A stretch of DNA of 31,214 bases from Bacillota bacterium (GTDB lineage: Bacteria > Bacillota > Clostridia > Christensenellales > Aristaeellaceae): contig JAEYAR010000168.1 in the NCBI GenBank assembly GCA_023404715.1, forward strand, positions 1 to 31,214. Reading direction: 5' to 3'. Positions 7,467 to 15,456 of this stretch are shown in pieces. The translations under genes were made by a program, and so were the position numbers. Position 1 is the first letter of the stretch. Each line of letters begins with the position of its first letter. The notes beneath the pieces are model-generated. The model ran no database searches and had not been told where the DNA came from. It worked only from the letters and a program-made list of their open reading frames with translations.

Positions 7467-8360
7467 ATGAATGCTGCCAGCGAAGTCTTTATGCTCTTTG
7501 CAGTGGTGCTCGTCGGCTATTTCGTCACGCGCATCGGTTACTTTGACGACCGCACGATTCGCGGCGTCACCCAGCTCGTCGTCAACATCGCCTTGCCGGC
7601 GCTTACCATCGCCAAGATGCAGCGGGATTTCAGCATGGAAATCCTGACGGGCTTTTTGACGGTTCTCGCGGCCTCCACCGTGCTGATGCTGCTGCTCATC
7701 GTTTTGGGCCTGCTCGTATTCAAAAAGCGCGATGCGCGCCGCAGGACGGTCATGACGCACCTGCTGACGTTCTCCAACTGCGGGTTCATGGGGTATCCGC
7801 TACTCGTCGCCATCAACCCCGACTGGCTGATCTACGGCGTCGCCTATAACATCTCGTTCAACGTCCTGTGCTGGACGGTCGGCGCGGCGCTTTACCGCGG
7901 GCGCGAAAACATGAGCCTGAAAAAGGCGCTGATCTCGCCCGTCGTGATCTCCTCCGCGCTGGGCTTTTTGCTGTTCGTGCTGCGCATTCGGATCCCGGCG
8001 CTGCCGCTTTCCGTCCTAGAGATGCTCGGTGGGCTCACCACCCCGCTCTCGATGCTGCTCATCGGCACGCGCGTCGTCGGCCTGCGCCTGCGCGATTTCA
8101 AGGATCCGGACTATCACATCGCCGCGTTTCTGCGCCTCGTCGCGGCGCCGCTGTTATCCCTCGCGCTCATGCGGCTTTGCCGCCTGCCGGAGTTGCCCGT
8201 CATCGTCACGTATATTTTGATGGCGATGCCCGCCGCCTCCACCGTGTCTATGCAGGCGGAACTGTACGACGGTGACAAGCGCTTTTCCGCTTCCGGCGTC
8301 GCCTATTCGACGCTGTGGGCGCTTCTCACGATTCCGCTCATGCTGATGCTGGTCGTTTAA
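7467..8360 (+). CDS. AEC-family (auxin efflux carrier-like) transporter
   Basis: A 297-residue integral membrane protein with roughly ten hydrophobic helices arranged as two halves. The first half contains TQLVVNIALPALTIAKM, with the NxxLPA-type crossing motif of the AEC family; GGLTTPLSMLLIGTRV and MAMPAASTVSMQAELYDGD are typical of the second half. Bacterial AEC proteins are secondary carriers exporting or exchanging carboxylates such as malate. The substrate here cannot be inferred. The ATG at 7467 has GAGGGAG 8 nt upstream. The metallophosphoesterase gene follows after 29 nt, so the two may be cotranscribed. Confidence 0.9.
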   Translation: MNAASEVFMLFAVVLVGYFVTRIGYFDDRTIRGVTQLVVNIALPALTIAKMQRDFSMEILTGFLTVLAASTVLMLLLIVLGLLVFKKRDARRRTVMTHLLTFSNCGFMGYPLLVAINPDWLIYGVAYNISFNVLCWTVGAALYRGRENMSLKKALISPVVISSALGFLLFVLRIRIPALPLSVLEMLGGLTTPLSMLLIGTRVVGLRLRDFKDPDYHIAAFLRLVAAPLLSLALMRLCRLPELPVIVTYILMAMPAASTVSMQAELYDGDKRFSASGVAYSTLWALLTIPLMLMLVV

Positions 8361-8389
8361 GCTTCATTCCAATTCGTAAGGAGGCGTCC

Positions 8390-9259
8390 ATGCGAAAAAA
8401 ACGCGGCTGCTTATCCCGCCTCATCCGAAAGCTCCTGCATCTTTGCCTCGTGCTTGCGCTGCTTTGCTACCCGTTTATCGAGCCCTACTGGCTGCGCACG
8501 GAGCAGCGCGCCCTCTCCTTTGCGGATCTGCCGCAGGGGTTTGACGGGCTGCGCGTAGCCTATCTATCAGACATCCACTACGGCCCTTTTTTCTCGGACG
8601 AACGCCTGGCGGACCTCGTTCGCCGGGTGAACGCCCTCAAGCCGGACGTGATTCTTCTCGGGGGCGATTACGCGGACGACTCTGACGGCGCGGTCGCTTT
8701 CTTCCAGATGAAGCCCGCCTTTGCCGCGCGCCTGGGCGTTTACGCCGTGCCCGGCAATCACGACCGCGTGATGCCCGAATCCAACCTAGCCCGTTTGGAG
8801 GAGGCGATGTACGCTTCCGGCGTCATACCGCTCGTAAACCGCGCGCTGCCGCTCTCGCTGCCCTCGGGCGAGTCCATCCTCCTCGCAGGCATCGACGATT
8901 ACGGCAACGGGCACCCGGACGCCGCCGCGATCGCGCGCCTGATCTCCGCCGACGACTTCGTGATCTTCCTCACCCATAACCCCGACGTAATCCCCTCCCT
9001 CGCCGGTCTGCGCGCGCGGGACGGCAGTACGCAGTGGGCCGACCTGATCCTCTGCGGCCACACGCACGGCGGCCAGGTGACGCTCTTTGGCCAGAAGGCG
9101 CTCTACTCCGTCTCCTCTTACGCAGAGCGCTACCGCACGGGCTGGAAGGAAGAGAACGGCGCGCAAATCCTCATCTCCAACGGCGTGGGCACCTCCGTCG
9201 TCCCCATGCGCTTCTTCGCCCCGCCGCAAATTCATTTGATCACGCTGGAGAGATTATAA
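8390..9259 (+). CDS. Membrane-anchored metallophosphoesterase (YkuE-like)
   Basis: A 289-residue calcineurin-like phosphoesterase with a basic N-terminus and one membrane anchor (about 15-33), so the catalytic domain probably faces outward. The five metal-binding blocks are all present: SDIHYG (Asp61, His63), GGDYAD (Asp93), PGNHD (122-125), LTHNPD (His196) and CGHTHGGQ (223-228). This pattern matches the YkuE group of binuclear metallophosphoesterases. The substrate is not known. The ATG at 8390 follows AAGGAGG at 7 nt; a longer in-frame opening from 8315 overlaps the AEC gene and lacks a ribosome site. Transcription likely ends at the hairpin 9280-9310. Confidence 0.92.
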   Translation: MRKKRGCLSRLIRKLLHLCLVLALLCYPFIEPYWLRTEQRALSFADLPQGFDGLRVAYLSDIHYGPFFSDERLADLVRRVNALKPDVILLGGDYADDSDGAVAFFQMKPAFAARLGVYAVPGNHDRVMPESNLARLEEAMYASGVIPLVNRALPLSLPSGESILLAGIDDYGNGHPDAAAIARLISADDFVIFLTHNPDVIPSLAGLRARDGSTQWADLILCGHTHGGQVTLFGQKALYSVSSYAERYRTGWKEENGAQILISNGVGTSVVPMRFFAPPQIHLITLERL

Positions 9260-9279
9260 CACGAAATAACGCATCCAAT

Positions 9280-9310
9280 GAAAAAAGCGGGAACTACTCC
9301 TGCTTTTTTC
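9280..9310. terminator. Bidirectional terminator between convergent genes
   Basis: A 13-bp near-perfect inverted repeat whose arms begin with GAAAAAAGC and end with GCTTTTTTC, giving T-runs on both strands. It serves the metallophosphoesterase gene (plus) and the secreted peptidoglycan-binding gene (minus). Confidence 0.85.
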
Positions 9311-9318
9311 ATGTCGCT

Positions 9319-10122
9319 TTACTTTTTATATTCAACAACAATCCGCTTATCCATCGGAATATCTATTGTTTCTCCTGCTGTCGTATGAATGGACGTAAGC
9401 TGAACGTAGAATCGAGTAGCCGTATCAAAACCATACATCGACCAATACCAGTTTTCTTTCTCCCACCTTCTTTGTGGCTTGATGGGATTTTCTTGATATA
9501 TACCATTATAGGTTTCGATAAACCCATTCCCTTTTACAGCATCACCAAAAGTATTCTCACACCGCACTTCAAATTCAAAAGCATCTATGGTCTTGCTATA
9601 GCTAGTATTTTTAACATCCAGATATATCTCAGGAGAACCAATGCTGTTATAGCTCACTCTTATATCCAGTATCTCCAACGGAATCTCCGGTTCAACCTTG
9701 GGCGTCTCCGTCGGTTTGGGGGTACGCGTAGGTTTTGGCGTCGGTGTTTGCATGGGTTTAGCTCTATCAGAAAAAAGCAATTCTTGCATTTCAACAGATG
9801 CGGTAGCGCTTGTTTTTAAGCCGTTAATACTTTGAAAAGCTTTAACAGCCTTTGCTGTCATTTCGCCATATGTCCCACTCGGCTCCTGCGAAAAATAGTT
9901 TAGCTCTCGCAAGCGTTCCTGCAACCGCTGGACAGGCTCCCCTTTAGACCCAGATTTTAACTCAATCGGCGGCTCATAACCGCACTCCTTTAAACGTTCA
10001 TCAATCTGCGCGCGCCATTCTAATAGTTCCTCAATGCTTGCATTCGATAAATCCAACTCCACCGCTTGCCCCATAAGAGGTAAGCATACTAAAATCAAAA
10101 ACAAAAACAATCCTCTTTTCAC
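9319..10122 (-). CDS. Secreted peptidoglycan-binding protein with C-terminal beta domain
   Basis: A 267-residue exported protein. It has a signal peptide (1-20, cleavage near GQA-VE), a PG_binding_1 domain (about 54-115, including LKSGSKGEPVQRLQERL and TAKAVKAFQ), a Thr/Pro-rich linker (about 123-148) and a C-terminal domain (149-267). Part of that last domain is shared with the divergent neighbour (DVKNTSYSKTIDAFEFEV and HTTAGETIDIP versus NIKN..FDAIEV and HELDGETIIIS). The start is taken as GTG 10122: GGAGG lies 9 nt upstream, whereas the upstream ATGs sit at the edge of the promoter -10. The protein likely attaches non-covalently to the wall; the C-terminal domain function is unknown. Codons are AT-richer than in the flanking genes (sampled lines about 40% GC versus about 70%). 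Confidence 0.85.
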   Translation of the reverse strand: MKRGLFLFLILVCLPLMGQAVELDLSNASIEELLEWRAQIDERLKECGYEPPIELKSGSKGEPVQRLQERLRELNYFSQEPSGTYGEMTAKAVKAFQSINGLKTSATASVEMQELLFSDRAKPMQTPTPKPTRTPKPTETPKVEPEIPLEILDIRVSYNSIGSPEIYLDVKNTSYSKTIDAFEFEVRCENTFGDAVKGNGFIETYNGIYQENPIKPQRRWEKENWYWSMYGFDTATRFYVQLTSIHTTAGETIDIPMDKRIVVEYKK

Positions 10123-10149
10123 AGCCTTGCGCCTCCTCCTTTTTATCAT

Positions 10150-10158
10150 AGTATAGCA
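10150..10158 (-). promoter_or_regulatory. Extended -10 promoter for the peptidoglycan-binding gene
   Basis: TGCTATACT on the minus strand (TATACT at 10155-10150 with an upstream TG). No good -35 is visible. The start codon lies about 28 nt downstream. Confidence 0.6.
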
Positions 10159-10215
10159 CAAATTTTCACCTTTTTCTCTTTATTTTATTTTTTCTCAACA
10201 TTTTCGTTCGTTTTA

Positions 10216-10224
10216 TGCTATACT
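10216..10224 (+). promoter_or_regulatory. Extended -10 promoter for the divergent secreted-protein gene
   Basis: TGCTATACT on the plus strand (TATACT 10219-10224). It is the same nine bases as the minus-strand promoter 57 bp away, in opposite orientation. The intervening DNA is very AT-rich. The ATG is at 10270. Confidence 0.6.
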
Positions 10225-10269
10225 TACCGTGTAAAAATTATTCTTCAAAAATATATAGGAGGCGTCTCG

Positions 10270-11235
10270 ATGAAACGGCCAATTTCACTCACATTATCCT
10301 TTTTTCTTCTTTGCTTTGGTATCAGTGCTTCTGCCGCCGGCCTCCCTGCGGTCGATTCGATCAAGGAGATTACTAAAGAAAATATTTTTCTTAAGATCGA
10401 CGGTATTTTAAAAGAAGACGACGAGACAATTTCCTATGATTCCCACATATCAGTTCATGAAGAGCCTCCCGTTATCCGCTCGACTGTAGATGCTCCTTTT
10501 ATTTGTGTCGTCACAGGTACAAAAGAAGGAAACGAATTGACCAAAATGTCTCTCCTCGCTTACCCTAACCCAGAACGAGACGATGATATCGACCCCAAAA
10601 GTTTTCTTCAAATTTGCGATGAATATCTCGCAATGTGCTTCGGTGAGGACCCTGATATCATCTCTCAACTAAAAGAGGTCTTACGCCTGGATGAGCATAT
10701 AAACGAAGATGGTTTAAAGCTTCACACAGGCTGGTCTGACGATAATGACGTCTATAAATTCTCCTCAAATGGACGACAATATGGAATTAATTGCACTACG
10801 TTTGGCGGGGTAATGCAGATTCTATCGATAGAAACTGCCTTATATGATATTCCTACCGCGTTTGAAGCTGCTTCGCCTTCCGCCACCCCATCTTTAATCA
10901 CTATAGAAAAGGCTACCGTAAAAAATGGACGATTGTACCTGAACATTAAAAACATCACTGAAGCACAAACTTTCGATGCAATCGAAGTACTCATTATAGC
11001 TATGGATTCGGACGGACACTATATGCGCAGTGATAATATGGGACCTATCGTAAACGCATTCACGTTTGACGCCACGTTTAAGCCTGCCAAGCTTTATAAA
11101 ATGGAGAATAATCCAATCAAGTTAGAAAACATTCCTGAATCGGAGCATTATTACGTTACGGTCTCACGTGTACATGAATTAGATGGCGAGACCATAATTA
11201 TATCTCCAGAAGAATACATATGGACGGAAATATGA
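10270..11235 (+). CDS. Secreted protein of unknown function sharing a C-terminal domain with its divergent neighbour
   Basis: A 321-residue exported protein with a signal peptide (1-22, SASA-AG). Residues 28-195 are acidic, mixed alpha/beta in appearance, and match no family I recognise. After a short Ser/Thr/Pro link (ASPSATPS) comes a C-terminal domain (208-321). Its RLYLNIKN, FDAIEV and VHELDGETIIIS blocks align with the C-terminal domain of the protein encoded at 9319-10122. The ATG at 10270 has AGGAGG 7 nt upstream. It is AT-richer than flanking genes (about 40% GC in sampled lines). Together with its neighbour it forms a divergent pair of exported proteins, perhaps derived from one ancestral module. 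No enzyme motif is visible. Confidence 0.78.
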   Translation: MKRPISLTLSFFLLCFGISASAAGLPAVDSIKEITKENIFLKIDGILKEDDETISYDSHISVHEEPPVIRSTVDAPFICVVTGTKEGNELTKMSLLAYPNPERDDDIDPKSFLQICDEYLAMCFGEDPDIISQLKEVLRLDEHINEDGLKLHTGWSDDNDVYKFSSNGRQYGINCTTFGGVMQILSIETALYDIPTAFEAASPSATPSLITIEKATVKNGRLYLNIKNITEAQTFDAIEVLIIAMDSDGHYMRSDNMGPIVNAFTFDATFKPAKLYKMENNPIKLENIPESEHYYVTVSRVHELDGETIIISPEEYIWTEI

Positions 11236-11238
11236 TTC

Positions 11239-11270
11239 AGACCCGCCGACTAAGTCGGCGGGTCTATCTT
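11239..11270 (+). terminator. Intrinsic terminator after the secreted-protein gene
   Basis: A perfect 12-bp stem (AGACCCGCCGAC / GTCGGCGGGTCT) with a TAA loop, followed by ATCTTT. It begins 3 nt after the stop codon. No T-run exists on the minus side. Confidence 0.82.
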
Positions 11271-11285
11271 TACACATCATTTGTT

Positions 11286-13817
11286 TCACGCTACCTCCCG
11301 TAGCCCCTCCACCGCGCTCTTCCCCGCATACAAGCGCAGCGCAGCGATAGGCATGAGCGCGCCGAACGCGAGCAGCGCAGGCCAGGGCGCGATCAAAGGC
11401 CAGAGGATGAAGCGATAGGTAAAGAACCAGAAGAAGGAACCCAGCCCGCGGACGAGGACGAAGGAGACCGCAAGCCCCAGCACGAGGGAAAACGCCATCG
11501 TCATCAGCGCGTATAGCACGCCCTCCAGGCACAGCATGGCGCGCAACTGGCGCGCCGTCATGCCGATGCAGCGAAGCAACGCCAGCTCGCCCCTGCGCGC
11601 GATGACGCTGGTCAGCATCGAATTGACGAAGTTGAGCAGGCCGATTCCGCCGATGACGAAGCTCAAGATGCACCCGATCGCCTCGATCAGTCGCTTAACC
11701 CCGTCAAACTCATCCAGATAGGTCTGTTTGGAGCGATAGGCCATCATGGGGTCCTCGCTGCGCGAATATTCGGCGAGAAAAGCCTCCATGGACGCTTCGC
11801 TGCCTTGCGAAACATTGAAAGCATAGCTCATAAGCCCCGGCGCGTCGATCAGCGGCAGGTATACCTGCGCGGGAAGATAAAATGTGTACTCCCAATGGAA
11901 CTGATCGCTGTTGATGTAGGTCTCAACGGCCACCTTGGCCATGACGGTGAACGTCCGCTCCGTCGGGTCGCGCGCACTCCCGCCGCCTTGTATGAGCGTT
12001 ACGGTCTCCCCGATGTCGAAGCGGCTCCCCTCCCAGGACGGCGTGCCATCGTCTTCCATGTGAATCCCTTCCAGGATGTATGCACCCGTACGCAGCTTTT
12101 GCAGATCGATCTCGCCTTCCAATACCTTCAGGCGGCCGAGCGGCAGATCCTCCAGCCCGTAAACAGCGCAGATATATACGCCCGTCGCCTCCTCCTGATT
12201 GATTGGGGCCGTGTTTTCAGGATCCAGAACGTAGAGCCGGTCGCGATCCAGCGTATCCGCGTACAGCCTGCCGCCCTCTACAAACCCCGGCTGCGCCTGC
12301 ACCGCCTCGATCATTTTCTCCGTGAGCGCGCTGTCCGACCCGCGGTACTGCATAGCAAAGAAATCGGCATGCGCGATCAAAAAGTCGGTCCCTACGAACA
12401 GGGCGATAAACTTATCCAGGTCAAAACCGCTCGTCAGCGTGAAGACGGCGCACAGCAGCACGAGGCTGAGCGAAAGCGATAGCAGCGTCAGGGCCGTGCG
12501 TCGCTTGTTGCGGCCCAAATTGGATAGCGCCATGCGCCAGATTTTGCCGCCGCCCGCACCGCGCTTGCGGCGCGCACGCGTAGCACAGGCGCCGTCCACA
12601 TAGCGCACCGCCTCAACCGGCGATACGAGCGCCGCGATCCGTCCAGGCTTTCGCGCGCTGATACAGACCGTCGCCAGCGAAAAAAATGCACTGCCGATAA
12701 ATATCAGCGGGCTCGGCTCTATCCGGGCGTTCACCGCCCCGCGTGCGACGGACGACAAGACATGCGGCGCGAGCACGCAGCCGAGGAAGAAACCAGCCAG
12801 CAATCCGACGGGGATGCCGACAACGCAAAGCAACATCGCCTGCCTGCGGATGAGCCCCCTGATCTGTCGGCCGGTGGCCCCGAGCGTCTTGAGCAGCCCA
12901 TAAAAGCGGATATCGCGCAGCACGGATATTTCAAAGATGTTGAAGATGATGAGGTAGCCCGTCAACCCGATGAGCAAAAGGCCGGCTGCGGCGCCCCAAA
13001 TCAACTCTGGATTTTGTGCCATCCCCGTGGTCAGGTAGGACCAGTTCAGATTAGAGGCCACGTATGCCGCGTCCTGCGGATCGTAGGAGAGTCCGCTTGC
13101 CGCCATCAGGGCGTCGAGCTGACCTTGCAGGTTCCACGTATTAGGAAACATAACGTAGCTGTTAACCTTGCCTGCGTACGAAAAATGGCCGACCTTGCGA
13201 TCAAAGATCTCGTCCGCGTGCGCTTTCGCATATGCCGGAGACGCGATAAGCTTGGACACGTTAAAGACCGGGTCCTGTTCCCACCAGCCGCTGAGCGAAA
13301 ACGCGCGCTCGACCTTAACGCCGTGTACGGTCAGCTGCAGCGTAACCGGCGCGCCGATCTCTTGCGGAACGCCGAGCAGCTGCATCGTCAGGGTATCCAT
13401 GGCGATTTCATCCGCCGTCACAGGAATGCGCCCCTCCGTAGGCGTGCAGAAGCCCAGCCGCATCGCCGTTTCGTCCATGCAGTAAAACTCGCCGCGCCGC
13501 TTGCGCAGCCCCGGATTGTCCACGCTATCCGCTGCGATCAGGTCGTAAGACAGCTCCGCATACAGTCCGCTCGCCCGCACGCGCTCGTATTGCGCCTGCG
13601 TCATGTATTTAAGCGCGGCGTGCCCTGCGCCGCCCGCCATGCGCATCGATTGATTCTGCACGCTCGTAGCGCCGCCGATGCCCAGGGTGAAAAGCGCGGT
13701 AAAGAGCAGCGTCGTCAGGGCGATCGCCGCCGATGCGATACGGTTACGCAGGCGGTTGCTATAAAAGCTTCTGTGGACGAGACGGCGGATGGCCTTTGCG
13801 CTCCTCACATTGAACAC
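11286..13817 (-). CDS. FtsX-family ABC transporter permease (two FtsX units)
   Basis: An 843-residue permease with two repeats of one helix, a large extracytoplasmic domain and three helices. Helices lie near 28-48, 272-298, 327-351, 370-388, 441-463, 709-733, 763-790 and 805-830, with outside domains at about 50-270 and 465-705. The FtsX signature regions (NIFEISVLRDIRFYGLLKTLG and SVIARRGELALLRCIGMT) are conserved and the frame is intact throughout. Translation starts at GTG 13817, which overlaps the 3' end of the ATPase reading frame. The overlap shows the two genes were built to be coupled. Its partner ATPase carries an internal stop, so the permease may now be inactive or use another ATPase. 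The number and layout of helices differ from the ten-helix BceB type. Confidence 0.9.
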   Translation of the reverse strand: MFNVRSAKAIRRLVHRSFYSNRLRNRIASAAIALTTLLFTALFTLGIGGATSVQNQSMRMAGGAGHAALKYMTQAQYERVRASGLYAELSYDLIAADSVDNPGLRKRRGEFYCMDETAMRLGFCTPTEGRIPVTADEIAMDTLTMQLLGVPQEIGAPVTLQLTVHGVKVERAFSLSGWWEQDPVFNVSKLIASPAYAKAHADEIFDRKVGHFSYAGKVNSYVMFPNTWNLQGQLDALMAASGLSYDPQDAAYVASNLNWSYLTTGMAQNPELIWGAAAGLLLIGLTGYLIIFNIFEISVLRDIRFYGLLKTLGATGRQIRGLIRRQAMLLCVVGIPVGLLAGFFLGCVLAPHVLSSVARGAVNARIEPSPLIFIGSAFFSLATVCISARKPGRIAALVSPVEAVRYVDGACATRARRKRGAGGGKIWRMALSNLGRNKRRTALTLLSLSLSLVLLCAVFTLTSGFDLDKFIALFVGTDFLIAHADFFAMQYRGSDSALTEKMIEAVQAQPGFVEGGRLYADTLDRDRLYVLDPENTAPINQEEATGVYICAVYGLEDLPLGRLKVLEGEIDLQKLRTGAYILEGIHMEDDGTPSWEGSRFDIGETVTLIQGGGSARDPTERTFTVMAKVAVETYINSDQFHWEYTFYLPAQVYLPLIDAPGLMSYAFNVSQGSEASMEAFLAEYSRSEDPMMAYRSKQTYLDEFDGVKRLIEAIGCILSFVIGGIGLLNFVNSMLTSVIARRGELALLRCIGMTARQLRAMLCLEGVLYALMTMAFSLVLGLAVSFVLVRGLGSFFWFFTYRFILWPLIAPWPALLAFGALMPIAALRLYAGKSAVEGLREVA

Positions 13818-14485
13818 GCCCGCTCGCCCCCTTTGATCCGCCCGTCCTCGATCCGCACGATGCGTCCGGCGAGCTGGGCGATCTCTTCATTATGGGTGAT
13901 CATCACGATGGTCTAGCTTTCGCCCGTCACCCTGAGCAGGCCCATGACGTCCTGGCTGGTATGCGAATCGAGGTTGCCCGTCGGCTCGTCCGCGAGCACG
14001 ATAGCCGGTTTGACCGCAAGCGCGCGGGCGATGGCGACGCGCTGCTGCTGGCCGCCGGAGAGCTGGCCGGGCAGGCTTTGCAGCTTCTTTTGCAGGCCGA
14101 GCGCCTCGACGATTTGGGCCACATGCGCCTCATCCGCTTTGCCGCCGTCCAGCTCGACGGGCAACGTGATGTTCTCCAGCACGTTCAGCATGGGAATGAG
14201 GTTGTAGCTTTGAAAGACGAAGCCGATTCTTCGCCGGCGAAAGATCGTCAGCTCGTCGTCACGCAGGCCGGATAGCTCCCGCCCCTCGACGAGCACACGG
14301 CCCGACGTCGGCCTGTCCAGCCCGCCCAGCATGTGTAGCAGCGTCGATTTGCCGCTGCCCGAAGTGCCCACGACGGACACGAACTCCCCCGCCTCCACCG
14401 AGAAGTCGATTCCGTCCAGCGCCCGCACCTGCGTTTCGCCCGCGCTGTAGATTTTGGTCAGGTTCTCCGTCTGTAAAACACGCAT
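13805..14485 (-). pseudogene. ABC transporter ATP-binding protein interrupted by an in-frame amber stop
   Basis: The reading frame from ATG 14485 (GGGAGGG site 7 nt upstream) encodes a MacB/LolD-like ATPase: Walker A GTSGSGKST (40-48), LSGGQQQR (142-149), Walker B IVLADEP (162-168), TGNLDS. Codon 191 is TAG (13915-13913). The same frame then continues TIVMITHNEEIAQLAGRIVR and so on to a TGA at 13807-13805, which overlaps the permease start. The full protein would be 226 residues; the stop removes the H-loop histidine (ITHN) and the last 36 residues. A single C-to-T change of a CAG codon would explain it. If the stop is real the product is a 190-residue ATPase lacking the switch histidine, expected to be inactive. 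An assembly error is the main alternative. Confidence 0.88.
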
Positions 14486-14519
14486 CTTCCAACCCTCCCG
14501 CATCGTCTTTACAGCCCAA

Positions 14520-14525
14520 ATGATA
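14520..14525 (-). promoter_or_regulatory. Weak candidate -10 for the ATPase-permease operon
   Basis: TATCAT on the minus strand, about 35 nt before the ATPase ATG. No recognisable -35 lies 17 bp upstream, as would be expected of an activator-dependent promoter. Confidence 0.35.
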
Positions 14526-14568
14526 CCCGATCGATCTTTCCACAGCCTTTCCGGCCGCCAGCCCAATC

Positions 14569-14582
14569 TGACAGTTTTGTCA
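14569..14582. promoter_or_regulatory. Candidate response-regulator operator (TGACA-N4-TGTCA)
   Basis: A perfect palindrome with 5-bp arms and a 4-nt spacer. It starts on the kinase stop codon and lies upstream of the ABC ATPase start. The published BceR-type binding consensus is TnACA-N4-TGTAA, which this matches except for one base. It lies about 44 bp upstream of the candidate -10, a sensible place for an activator encoded by the adjacent response regulator gene. Confidence 0.55.
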
Positions 14583-15456
14583 TTTTTCTGCGCGCGGCAG
14601 AAAGAGCGTGAACACAGCCCCGGCCCCCGGCGCAGAGCGCAGGCGAATATACCCGCCCTGCGCCCGGGCGATCTGGCGCGCGAGGTACAGGCCGATGCCT
14701 ACGCCCTCCGCCGCCCCGCTCTGGCTGCCGCGGTAAAAGCGTTCAAACACGCGCGCCTGCTCCTCCTCCGGGATGCCGGACCCGTCGTCCGACACGTCGA
14801 TATAGGAAAACGACGCATGCGCCCCGACCGCGACGCGCACGCATCCCCCCGGGCGGGTATACTTGACGGCGTTGTCGATCAGGATTTCAAGCGCCTCCCG
14901 CGTCCATCTCGCGTCGCATACCGCCGCATCGTCCCCTTGCGCGACCGCCAGGCTTACGCTACGCGAGCCTGCCTGCGCGGCGAATGCGTCGGCCGCCTCC
15001 CGCGCGATCGGCCCCAGCGCCCGCCTCCAGGCGCGAGAGCTTGACGAGCGCCGCGATGAGAAAGCGCAGCTTTTCGCTTTGGAGCGCGATGCGCTGCGCC
15101 ATATCCGACGCCTCCGGCGGAAGGCTCTGCTCGCAGAGCAGCTGCGCGTACAGGACGACGTTGGCGAGAGGGTTCTTCGTCTGATGCGAAATATCGCCGA
15201 TCAATCCCTTGATCCGCGCGCGTTCATCCTCCAGCCGCGCCTGCGTCAGCGCAGCGGATCGCAGTATCTGCTCCATACGCGCCTCCAGCCGCGAAAGGCG
15301 GCTCTCGTCATAGCGCTGTGCCTGAAACGTCCCCCGCTCCACGGCATCCACCATGCGCTCCAAGCCGCGCAACGTGCGCAGCGCCTTGAAGGCATAAAAG
15401 ACCGCGGCCGCAGCGATCAGCGCGCACAGGACGCACAGGCACACGCTAGCGTTCAT
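14580..15456 (-). pseudogene. Sensor histidine kinase, frameshifted
   Basis: The first part (15456 to about 15020) encodes one N-terminal helix (5-24), a short linker and the dimerisation helix with phospho-acceptor GDISHQTKNPLANV (His91). The second part (about 15015 to 14580) encodes the ATPase domain: N-box EILIDNAVKYT, G1 DDGSGIPEEEQ, F-box RVFERFYRG and G2 GVGIGLYLARQ. The two lie in different frames; the switch occurs near 15014-15024, in a GC-repeat stretch after SRLEAGA. Loss of two bases (GCGC to GC) or gain of one would explain it, and the upstream frame then ends at TAG 14961-14959. Restored length would be about 292 residues. The start overlaps the response regulator stop by 11 nt. 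Either a genuine inactivating mutation or a sequencing error. Confidence 0.88.

Noticed and set aside
12762..13916. 384-codon open frame on the plus strand
   Set aside because: Antisense shadow of the FtsX permease and ATPase genes; composition is His/Arg/Gln-rich with no domain or ribosome site.
13805..14485. Reading the amber codon as glutamine (recoded TAG)
   Set aside because: The response regulator gene ends with TAG at 15448-15446 where it overlaps the kinase start, and the 182-residue gene ends with TAG at 18524-18526. TAG is therefore used as a normal stop in this genome.
14959..15024. Programmed frameshift producing the full kinase
   Set aside because: The shift needed is +1 (or -2), with no slippery heptamer and no stimulating structure I can recognise; a small deletion in a GC repeat is simpler.
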